From IMG/VR virus record IMGVR_UViG_3300044974_000700, positions 21,554-85,553 of that record: a DNA stretch of 64,000 nt; one strand, written 5' to 3'. The notes beneath the pieces were generated by a model. The model did not search any database. It was not told the DNA's origin and was given only the letters and a program-made list of their open reading frames with translations. This document shows positions 53,374-61,542 of the stretch, piece by piece. The position numbers and the translations under genes are program-made. Each line of letters opens with the position of its first letter. The first letter of the stretch is position 1. This stretch comes from a virus.

Positions 53374-56300
53374 TTAGTAGAATGTTTGTCCTCCAAATCC
53401 TGGGAAGAATGGTGGGAAGAACGGTGGGAAGAATGGTGGGAAGAATGGTGGGAAGAACGGTGGGAAGAATGGGAAGAACGGTGGGAAGAATGGGAAGAAC
53501 GGTGGGAAGAATGGGAAGAACGGTGGGAAGAATGGTGGGAAGAATGGTGGGAAGAATGGTCCCGAGCAAACTACACAAGAAGCATTTGCCGCAGCAGACA
53601 ATGCGTCAGAATAGGTTGATCTATAAACTGTTTTAACTCTAGCATTAGATGTTCCCGTCAGTGTGTCTGCTGGCATTGAGCCAGTTGTTGAGTATGGTCC
53701 ATCAGCAGAAGGTGCAGAGCTATAGCAACCAGAAAGAACATTACAGGTTGAACTTCCTATATAATAAGTAGTTGTAACAACAAAACTTGGGAAGAATGGT
53801 GGGAAGAACGGTGGGAAGAACGGTGGGAAGAACGGTGGGAAGAACGGTGGGAAGAACGGTGGGAAGAACGGCGTTGGGGCACAAACTATACAGGAAGCAT
53901 TTGCCGCTGCAGATAATGCATCAGCATATGTTGATCTATAAACTGTTTTAATTCTAGCGGTGGATGCTCCTTCTAGTGTGTCTGCTGGCATTGAGCCAGT
54001 TCCCTGGAATGGACCACTTGCGGTTGGTGAAGTAGAATAGCAACCAGAGAGAACGTTGCATGTTGATGTTCCAACATAATAGGTAAATGTTTGCTGAGAC
54101 CATCTTGCATAAAATGTTATATTAGATGTTGGAGTAAAACTTCCTCCGTCAGAAACTTGATATGTATGATCTATGTCTGGTGTATCTCTCCAGTAAAGGA
54201 ATGTATATCCAGATCGAACTCCTGGAGAAGGAGCAGTATGAGAAATTCCAGAATTAAATGGCCCAGTTGTTCCGCCACCAGATCCACCATTAGCATTCCA
54301 ATTTATTGTGTACTGAACCGTAGACCACTGTGCATATATGGTTGCGTTGCCATTAATTGTATAGTTAGTTCCTGGGTTTCCTAAGAATGTACCACCAGAG
54401 GAGGCGGTATACCATCCGTTAAGATTGTATCCACTTCTTGAGGTACTTGGTAACTGTATGACAGTGCCAGCGGTTCCAGTTGCATTACTTACAGCGCTTC
54501 CACCTTGCTCCTCATATGTTATTGTATACTGAGCCGCTTGCCACACTGCTGTAAAAGTCAAACTACCATTTATGGTCCAACTACTTCCAGCATTTATGTT
54601 ATAAAGCATGTCGCCAGTGGCTGGGTTTCTCCAGTAAACAAAAGTGTATCCAGACCTTGTTGGTGTTGGGGCTGTTACAACATCTCCCAATATTCCTGTT
54701 GAAGAAGTAGGTGAAACTGTACCGCCATTAGCATTCCAAGTTACTGTGTAAGTTATTTGAGACCACTGTGCATATATGGTTGCGTTGCCATTAATTGTAT
54801 AGTTAGTTCCTGGGTTTCCTAAGAATGTACCACCAGAGGAGGCGGTATACCATCCGTTAAGATTGTATCCACTTCTACTTGCAGTCGGCAATGTAATTGA
54901 AGATCCTGCATTTACAATATCTGAAGACCTGGATGGACTTCCGCCATTACCATTATATGTAATAGTATATTGTTTAATTAGCCACCTTGCATAGAATGTA
55001 ATTCCGTCAAACGGTGGAGTAAAACTTCCTCCGTCAGAAACTTGATATGAAAATTCTCCAGATACACTATCTTTCCAATGCAAAAAATTATATCCAGTTC
55101 TTGTTCCTGGTGACGGAGCTGTATGTGCTGTTCCAGCATTAAATGGGCCAGTTGTTCCTCCGCCTGTACCTCCATTAGCGTTCCATGTAATAGTACGTTG
55201 TTTAATTGTATAACTTGCGTATAATGTTATATTTGAAGTAGGGTAATACTGTGTCGGAGTTGGGCCAGAGCCACCCACAAATGTTCCTGTCCCGTTTTCT
55301 CCTGTGTACCAACCATTAAATATGTAATCTGGTGAAGAATCTGGTGTTGGTAATGTTACAGACCCTGGATACTGAACTGATCTAGATGCTGGAGATCCAG
55401 TTCCCGTACCATAATTAAAATTAACCGTATATGTTTTTGCAACCCATTGTGCATAAAATTGAAAAGAATAAGTTACTAACCAGGAATCTCCAGCATTTAA
55501 AAATATTGGGTCTCCTCCAGTTTGTGGGTTTCTCCACTTGGTAAAATCATAATGCTCTCTGGATGAAGGAGTTGGTGCATATATAGTGGTTCCACTAACT
55601 ACAGTATCAGAAGTAAAATCTGAAGTTCCATCATTTCTATTCCAAGTTACTGTGTATTCTATTCCAGTCCAGTCTGCGTATAAAATTATGTTATCTTCTG
55701 GTGTGTATGGAGTTGGAGTTGGTCCTCCTCCTCCAACATACGTTCCTGCCCCCAATGGTTCCGTATACCATCCATTAAATATGTATCCTGTTCTTGAAGT
55801 TGTTGGCAAGTAAACTGTATCTCCAGCATCTACTATATCATCAGAAACTAAAGTGCCCCCAAGTTCTTCATAAGTTATTGTATATTGAAGCTGTGTTATT
55901 GGACCTATTGTATTAGAGTAAGCTGGAAAACTGTCTGCTCCATTATATGCAACAACTGCACCACTTACGGATGATGTAGTTGGATTTATAAACGTGTAAT
56001 CAAAATATAAATCTGACGTATAACTATTCCCTGAAGGATAATACGCTAAAACAGTTCCTTGCTGGTCGTTTAATTCTATCTGATATCTATATTCTGTTGG
56101 ATCATTGGTCCATGTTCCGCTGGATAATCTATATGTTGATCCAGTTTTATTCTCTTCTCCATCTTGTAATTCTAAAGTAGGGGGTGTTAAATTTTCTGGT
56201 TCGTCTACTATTGTAATTAAATCTACATATGCATAATCGTATGTCGGTTCTGCAGTTTCTGAATGGCCATCCTTGCCAATTACTTCTAGCTCTACTACAT

Positions 56301-57168
56301 AGGTAGTATTTGGTTCTAGTAGTGGGCTAGAAAGATTATAAATTGTAGTGCCTACTGGAATTGTTTGAGAAAGTATTAGAGTTTCTTCAAACTCATCATA
56401 AACATTTATTTTTTGAGAAAAAATATCTAGCGAATCGTTTACGGTATTCCCTGGAGCAATTGCTGCATATGTCCACAAAAAGCTGGCACCATCTGAAACT
56501 TCGTCATAAACAGAAAAATCTGCCGTATAAAAATCCATTCTAGGCATTAAAGGATCTGTATAAAATGAATTTTCTAATGCAGTTCCAGTATCTGGATCTA
56601 TTCCTGCTTTAACATTTACTATTAATCTAAACTTATATCCTTCTCTTGTTTGTGCCTTAGATATTGTTGGTCTTTGAGAACTATTTGAATTAGAAGGAAA
56701 TCTATCATAAGAATCTGTTTCTAAATATTCTGTATAAGTTTTTGTGTAATCAAATAATGTTGACCAGTCGCTCAAAGGATCTTTTCCTTGAATTCTAATT
56801 CTAAATTCTGTAGGATCCTCTGTCCAAGAACCTCTGGTTCCAAACATTTTTGATCCATTTATTGGAGCGTCTATAGTTTCAAATCCATCTGGCCAAACAA
56901 AATATAAATCTGGATATGGGATTTGTGGAGTAGGTAAATCCGATCCAGCAAATATTTTAACCCAAGTATAAAGTCCAGAAACTATTGAATTTAATCTCCA
57001 AGCACTTTTAATTTTTAGCCAGCCGTCTACTACCCATGGATTTTGACTTGCCTCTGAGTTAGCTGCATCTTGCTCTGATGTTTTTCTCCAAATGCTTTTT
57101 ATTTGAACCCAATCATCAATGTTATGTGCGCCAGTATCAGTCGGGCTAGTTTTTCTCCACCAACTCAT
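53374..57168 (-). CDS. giant tail/adhesion protein with eight InlB-type repeats and PFF tracts
   Basis: 1264 residues. N-terminus has repeated W-rich segments (WVQIKSIWRKTS, WLKIKSAWRLNS). Ig/Fn3-like strands cover about 80-420. Eight InlB/Listeria-Bacteroides-type beta-grasp repeats of 70-75 residues cover about 430-1030 (YTVTWNANGGTVSPTSS, SRSGYTFVYW, TFTAVW). Two C-terminal modules (YYVGTSTCNVLSGCYS; ALSAAANASCIVC) are each followed by PPFF tracts. Probably a host-binding fibre; no signal peptide. Confidence 0.75.
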   Translation of the reverse strand: MSWWRKTSPTDTGAHNIDDWVQIKSIWRKTSEQDAANSEASQNPWVVDGWLKIKSAWRLNSIVSGLYTWVKIFAGSDLPTPQIPYPDLYFVWPDGFETIDAPINGSKMFGTRGSWTEDPTEFRIRIQGKDPLSDWSTLFDYTKTYTEYLETDSYDRFPSNSNSSQRPTISKAQTREGYKFRLIVNVKAGIDPDTGTALENSFYTDPLMPRMDFYTADFSVYDEVSDGASFLWTYAAIAPGNTVNDSLDIFSQKINVYDEFEETLILSQTIPVGTTIYNLSSPLLEPNTTYVVELEVIGKDGHSETAEPTYDYAYVDLITIVDEPENLTPPTLELQDGEENKTGSTYRLSSGTWTNDPTEYRYQIELNDQQGTVLAYYPSGNSYTSDLYFDYTFINPTTSSVSGAVVAYNGADSFPAYSNTIGPITQLQYTITYEELGGTLVSDDIVDAGDTVYLPTTSRTGYIFNGWYTEPLGAGTYVGGGGPTPTPYTPEDNIILYADWTGIEYTVTWNRNDGTSDFTSDTVVSGTTIYAPTPSSREHYDFTKWRNPQTGGDPIFLNAGDSWLVTYSFQFYAQWVAKTYTVNFNYGTGTGSPASRSVQYPGSVTLPTPDSSPDYIFNGWYTGENGTGTFVGGSGPTPTQYYPTSNITLYASYTIKQRTITWNANGGTGGGTTGPFNAGTAHTAPSPGTRTGYNFLHWKDSVSGEFSYQVSDGGSFTPPFDGITFYARWLIKQYTITYNGNGGSPSRSSDIVNAGSSITLPTASRSGYNLNGWYTASSGGTFLGNPGTNYTINGNATIYAQWSQITYTVTWNANGGTVSPTSSTGILGDVVTAPTPTRSGYTFVYWRNPATGDMLYNINAGSSWTINGSLTFTAVWQAAQYTITYEEQGGSAVSNATGTAGTVIQLPSTSRSGYNLNGWYTASSGGTFLGNPGTNYTINGNATIYAQWSTVQYTINWNANGGSGGGTTGPFNSGISHTAPSPGVRSGYTFLYWRDTPDIDHTYQVSDGGSFTPTSNITFYARWSQQTFTYYVGTSTCNVLSGCYSTSPTASGPFQGTGSMPADTLEGASTARIKTVYRSTYADALSAAANASCIVCAPTPFFPPFFPPFFPPFFPPFFPPFFPPFFPSFVVTTTYYIGSSTCNVLSGCYSSAPSADGPYSTTGSMPADTLTGTSNARVKTVYRSTYSDALSAAANASCVVCSGPFFPPFFPPFFPPFFPFFPPFFPFFPPFFPFFPPFFPPFFPPFFPPFFPPFFPGFGGQTFY
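53398..53560 (-). repeat. 12-bp Pro-Phe-Phe coding tract, terminal
   Basis: Units GGGAAGAANGGT repeat about 14 times with occasional 9-bp units, encoding alternating PPFF and PFF. Purely hydrophobic Pro/Phe tract near the C-terminus. Confidence 0.85.
53788..53871 (-). repeat. 12-bp Pro-Phe-Phe coding tract, internal
   Basis: Seven near-identical 12-bp units encoding PPFF, between the two duplicated C-terminal modules. Confidence 0.85.
54322..54438 (-). repeat. 117-bp direct repeat, copy 1
   Basis: Identical base for base to 54760-54876. Encodes the SGYNLNGWYTASSGG portion of the seventh InlB-type repeat. Confidence 0.9.
54760..54876 (-). repeat. 117-bp direct repeat, copy 2
   Basis: Identical to 54322-54438, 438 bp away, in the fifth InlB-type repeat of the same gene. 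Confidence 0.9.
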
Positions 57169-57169
57169 A

Positions 57170-60100
57170 TTAGGCCTTTCTACTTAACCATACATCTCCA
57201 ACGACAAAGGGTCTTCCGCCTTGCGCTGTACTTCTTGAGGTTGCACCATTAGGATAATTATTGCCGCCGTAATAAAATGCTCTTCCTGTAGTCAGATAAC
57301 CGTTAGCATCTTGTACTAAAGTTGAATCTCCGAATGTTCCGTCTTCGTTACTTGTAACGTTTAATCTAATTTTAAAATTGCTAAAAGTTTTACCAGTGGG
57401 GTTTATTTCAAAAACATCTGTAGAAGAGTTGTAAACAATATCCCCGCCACCCAAGCTAAAACTACCAGCATTTTTAGTTACATTTCCTATTGTAGCATTT
57501 GCTCCTAATAAATAGTCGCCATCAAATGTTTTTGTAGCGCCAAGAAATACATTTGATGCAACTAAATCTGTTTTAACCTTAAAATCATTTCCATCGTATG
57601 TTAAATTACCATCTGCTAATCTAAAATTACCTGTTGATGAAATATAATCTACCCCTCCAGGATTTCCACTTCCACTGCCTGGGTTAGCAGTATACCAATC
57701 ATCTGGGTCCATAAAAAATACATTTGATCCAACAATATTTCCACCAGCAATTGTGCCCTGCAGCCCATCTAATTTTACTTTAACGTCACTAAATGCGCTT
57801 GAAAATGATTGAAGGAATTTTCCATTAATTTTCCAACCATCTGTTATTGTTTTAGTTGTTGCATTATATGTTCCAAAATATCCTTCTCTTGCTTCAATAG
57901 AACCTTTTATTGTTGCTTCATTTGCAGTTAATGCTCCTGAATATGTTACTGAAAAATTAGGACCTGGATTTCCAAGCCTGGATGTTCCTGCCCAAATCAT
58001 TATATCGTTTGCCTGTGGATTATCTGGAGCATATAATCCAACATTACCTGATTTATTTATTGAATTGCTATCTATGGTCCAACCAGCAATCGTTCCTTTA
58101 TTTGCAATAATTCCATTTACTGGATCTAGCTGGACATATTTTTGATTTGAGCCTGTTATTTGAATTCCTGAAAATCCAATTTGTGGGTTTTTAATATCAC
58201 CACTTGTGTATTTTCCTATTTCTACCTTAGAGCCTTCTCCTGAATTAATTAACATTTGTCCGTTATATGCTATGCCATTTATTGTTCCGCCTATTTCAAC
58301 ATTTCCAATAATTCCAGAAGCAGCTTTTATCTCTCCAGATAAATCTACTTCTTTTGCAATTATTTTTCCTTCAGTATCAATTGTAACATTGCTACCAATT
58401 TGTAGTTCGCCGCCGAGAATTTTTATATTACGAGCTATTACGTTACCAGAATGTGTAACAGAAAATTTAGCGTCGTCATTTATATCTAAAGAATATCCAC
58501 CAGCTGCACCTGCGCCTGCCCAAAAGGCATAAGTTCCATTAGGAGATATTCCAGTATAAGTTTTTGTTGATGATGTTAAAACATTTTCAAATTTATTTTC
58601 TGATATTATCCAGTTAGCAATTTTAGCTTTTTTAGTAATAAATGTAGCTGGAGCAAGTGAATTTTGACTATCCCATTTTCCAATGATTTGTGTTGTTGGG
58701 CCTATTCCATTTTCATCATTATCATCATATAAAAATAATCCTCTTTTATTTATAACCATTCTTGCTTGAGCTAATACTGGTTCGTCATTTGCATCAAGTG
58801 TTCCAGCAAATATGGAACCATCTGTTTTTATTTTAACTGGATTTTCAATTAATGATAATGCGCCAACATCTAATATCTCGACTTCTTGTGAAGCAGACAT
58901 CTCTGCATCTCCATCTTCACATGTCCATTTAGCTTTTACCCAAACAGAATTTCCAGCGTTGTCCTCGTCATAAACAATAACTGGACTAGATATTGATGAA
59001 GCAACTAGTGTGTATGTGCCGTTTTGTAAACTACTTTGATAAACATCAATGCCTGTAGCTTTAGGATGAAAGTTAGAAGAAACAATATATCCGTTTGCAG
59101 TAGAAGAAACATTTATTGTTGTTAATATTCCACTTAATGGGTTTGGCCTTACGGCAGTTGCAAGATTAGCAATATTTACTTGGGTAGTATTTTCATTTCT
59201 ATATATGTCTAGATCTGTTACGTATCCTGAAGTAAATGAAGTTGGATTTGCCCCAAAGCCATCTATTATTTCATTTCTTGTTATTTTTACAGACGTAAGT
59301 GCATTTGCTGTTGTAGAATTGACTGTCTTTTCAAAATATTCTGTTTCGCCATTGTAAGTTAAATGTACCTTAACATAAGAAGGAAGTTTTTTAGAATCTG
59401 CTGGCATAGTAAACGAAACAATTAAATCTCTATTTAAATCCCAGGCAGCAGATGGATTTATAACTGGATCTGGTGGAGTATTGTCAAATTCTATAGTATC
59501 AAATGCTTTACCTGTTTTAACGGAAGAATCTAAAGACAAACAATTACTATCTGATAAATGATTTAATTTTACATAAACATCAGCAAATGTATCTAAGGTT
59601 ATAGACGCTGGTCCAAATCCAGTGTATCTGAGCACCCAATTATATGGACTATTTGTTTCAGAAACATAAACTCTTGTTTCTCTGTATGTAGCTGCTTTTG
59701 TTAAATCGTCATTCCATGAAACTAAAATTCCACTATCTATCGATATTACAGACCATTTATTGTCAGCAATTGAGCCTGTACAAACTGGATCAACATATGT
59801 TGGAATAGTAAATAAGCAATCGTCTGAAGACCCATCTCCATATATACTTGTTATTTTTCCAACAATAGTTCCTTGAAATGCCCCTCCAAAATTTGCCATG
59901 TTATTTTGTTGAGAAAGGGTATAAGAATAATTGTTAACATCAGACTTTACTGCAATAGGAATAAATATATCTAAACCGTTTGCAGTTAAAGTAAGTTGAA
60001 ATAGCTTTATTCTATTATCTCTAGTTATTCCGTCTGTTAAAAATGGCTTTTCCCAAACAACCTTTAAGTCTGCCGTAGATTGATCCCAAGTAGCTTCAAC

Positions 60101-60304
60101 ATTTATTGGACATGTTCTTACTGGAGCTGGAGTTGTAAATTCAAAAAAGTCAGAATAAGGACTATTACCCTTAGCTTTATCAGAATACACCCATGCAAAT
60201 TGAACTGCATAATCTGTATTAGCATCAAGATCTGGAACTACAATATCCCAGTAGTCTCCGTCTTGCTTTTGCGTAATACCTAAATCTGCATATGGCTCTG
60301 CCAT
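57170..60304 (-). CDS. minor tail/fibre protein with Fn3-like domains
   Basis: 1044 residues. Fn3-like modules in the first 400 residues (DLDANTDYAVQFAWVYSDK, DLKVVWEKPFLTDG). C-terminal half consists of repeated beta-rich segments with GNVEIGGTINGIAYNG and ATIGNVTKNAGSFSLGGG, as in beta-helical or prism-type fibre stems. Ends in a short VVGDVWLSRK motif. ATG 60304 has GGAG upstream; the longer frame to 60316 is rejected. Likely part of the baseplate or fibre. Confidence 0.7.
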   Translation of the reverse strand: MAEPYADLGITQKQDGDYWDIVVPDLDANTDYAVQFAWVYSDKAKGNSPYSDFFEFTTPAPVRTCPINVEATWDQSTADLKVVWEKPFLTDGITRDNRIKLFQLTLTANGLDIFIPIAVKSDVNNYSYTLSQQNNMANFGGAFQGTIVGKITSIYGDGSSDDCLFTIPTYVDPVCTGSIADNKWSVISIDSGILVSWNDDLTKAATYRETRVYVSETNSPYNWVLRYTGFGPASITLDTFADVYVKLNHLSDSNCLSLDSSVKTGKAFDTIEFDNTPPDPVINPSAAWDLNRDLIVSFTMPADSKKLPSYVKVHLTYNGETEYFEKTVNSTTANALTSVKITRNEIIDGFGANPTSFTSGYVTDLDIYRNENTTQVNIANLATAVRPNPLSGILTTINVSSTANGYIVSSNFHPKATGIDVYQSSLQNGTYTLVASSISSPVIVYDEDNAGNSVWVKAKWTCEDGDAEMSASQEVEILDVGALSLIENPVKIKTDGSIFAGTLDANDEPVLAQARMVINKRGLFLYDDNDENGIGPTTQIIGKWDSQNSLAPATFITKKAKIANWIISENKFENVLTSSTKTYTGISPNGTYAFWAGAGAAGGYSLDINDDAKFSVTHSGNVIARNIKILGGELQIGSNVTIDTEGKIIAKEVDLSGEIKAASGIIGNVEIGGTINGIAYNGQMLINSGEGSKVEIGKYTSGDIKNPQIGFSGIQITGSNQKYVQLDPVNGIIANKGTIAGWTIDSNSINKSGNVGLYAPDNPQANDIMIWAGTSRLGNPGPNFSVTYSGALTANEATIKGSIEAREGYFGTYNATTKTITDGWKINGKFLQSFSSAFSDVKVKLDGLQGTIAGGNIVGSNVFFMDPDDWYTANPGSGSGNPGGVDYISSTGNFRLADGNLTYDGNDFKVKTDLVASNVFLGATKTFDGDYLLGANATIGNVTKNAGSFSLGGGDIVYNSSTDVFEINPTGKTFSNFKIRLNVTSNEDGTFGDSTLVQDANGYLTTGRAFYYGGNNYPNGATSRSTAQGGRPFVVGDVWLSRKA

Positions 60305-60305
60305 G

Positions 60306-61166
60306 TCAATCTCCAAATGCTACATCTAGCTTAAACTCTATGAACATCTCTCTTCCAAAAACTTTTTCAATTTCTGAATCTAGAATGGACCTAGCTATTA
60401 ATCCATAAGAGGGGTCAAACGTATCTTCATCGTTTATTCTTAATCCGTCTAAAGAAACGGAAGATTGGCTTTCGCTTGGAACAACAGTAATTCCTAAAGT
60501 ATTTATATTAGCCTTATCTGGTGAGCCAAAAGTTGTCATTTCAGATAAATTAATACTCTGTATATGATATCCCTGTGAATTATCATCAAATATAAATTCA
60601 AAATAATCAGATGATGTGCTGTAAAATCTTACTTTTATTGAATTAAGGTTTGAATCATTAACCTTATAGGATAAAGATAAACTATCTAAGTTGCTATATC
60701 CTACTAAATCAAATCCACTTATTGTAGATTTATACTCTTTTGAAGAAGCGCCATTAGAAATAAAAGTCAAAGAACTGTCTCCAACTCTATAATTAGTTTG
60801 ATCTAAATTTGGTGTATCTGACCAATCATAAGGTAATTCAAAATCTGATATGAATCTGCTATCGTAGTTATTCTTTGAAGTTCTATTACTTGGATATATT
60901 CCCAACTCATTAATTTTTCCTGACATATTTGGTGGCAATGTAGCAGAAAATATTGCTGTATATTTTGCTGGAGATACAGAAGTGTCAATATCTATACCGC
61001 CAAATTTAATTGGTAATCTATAAAATTCAAAACCAAGCCTGCTATTAGATGTGCTCAAAGGGTACTCAATACTATTTGCTATTCCAATGGCAAGATCTTT
61101 ATTTGCAAAAGATACATTACCAGCTACAAAATCTGTTAAAAATCTTTTTCCAAATTTTGTTATCAT
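60306..61166 (-). CDS. tail-associated protein, 286 aa
   Basis: MITKFGKRFLTDFVAGNVSF, INELGIYPSN and SGFDLVGYSNLDSLSLSYKV: beta-rich tail protein of the kind found next to phage baseplate genes ('GkrfLt.yvAGn' opening). RBS AGGAGGAAG. Probably a baseplate/fibre adaptor. Confidence 0.65.
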   Translation of the reverse strand: MITKFGKRFLTDFVAGNVSFANKDLAIGIANSIEYPLSTSNSRLGFEFYRLPIKFGGIDIDTSVSPAKYTAIFSATLPPNMSGKINELGIYPSNRTSKNNYDSRFISDFELPYDWSDTPNLDQTNYRVGDSSLTFISNGASSKEYKSTISGFDLVGYSNLDSLSLSYKVNDSNLNSIKVRFYSTSSDYFEFIFDDNSQGYHIQSINLSEMTTFGSPDKANINTLGITVVPSESQSSVSLDGLRINDEDTFDPSYGLIARSILDSEIEKVFGREMFIEFKLDVAFGD

Positions 61167-61519
61167 GATCTTCCTCCTTGCGTATCAGATAGTGTTAGAG
61201 CCACATCAAATTTATCAATTGATTCTCCACTAGAGTTATAGACTCTAAACTTAGCTTTAAACCTAGTTAATCCAGATACATCTTCGTATGACTCAAAACC
61301 TATTAAAGTTATATCCGTTAAAGATGGGCGTTTACCAGTTGGAGGCTCTTCTCCGCCTCCGCCAGTTCCTCCACCTCCAGAAGCACCTCTTCCAGCTCCA
61401 GTAAAAGCCCCTGAGCGGATAAATCCTCCGCCTTGCGGTTTTACTTTCCAGGGTTCCGCTAGCTCTACCTCATCTGTTACTATGGGTCGCTTTCCTGGAA
61501 TTTGTGGGTTAGATGCCAT
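61163..61519 (-). CDS. Gly-rich tail protein, 118 aa
   Basis: MASNPQIPGKRPIVTDEVEL, a Gly-rich hinge (GAGRGASGGGGTGGGG) and a C-terminal Ig-like region. ATG 61519 follows a TATAAT box by 6 bases; a longer frame to 61546 overlaps that box. Confidence 0.6.
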   Translation of the reverse strand: MASNPQIPGKRPIVTDEVELAEPWKVKPQGGGFIRSGAFTGAGRGASGGGGTGGGGEEPPTGKRPSLTDITLIGFESYEDVSGLTRFKAKFRVYNSSGESIDKFDVALTLSDTQGGRS

Positions 61520-61531
61520 ATTTTTATTATA
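61520..61531 (-). promoter_or_regulatory. leaderless-type -10 box
   Basis: Minus strand: TATAAT (61531-61526), 6 bases AAAAAT, ATG 61519. The -35 region is poor. Confidence 0.45.
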
Positions 61532-61542
61532 CCATTTAGAAA

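Noticed and set aside
53296-53636. Trp/Glu/Arg-rich frames opposite the PFF tract
   Set aside because: Low-complexity shadow of the tandem repeats, no start signals.
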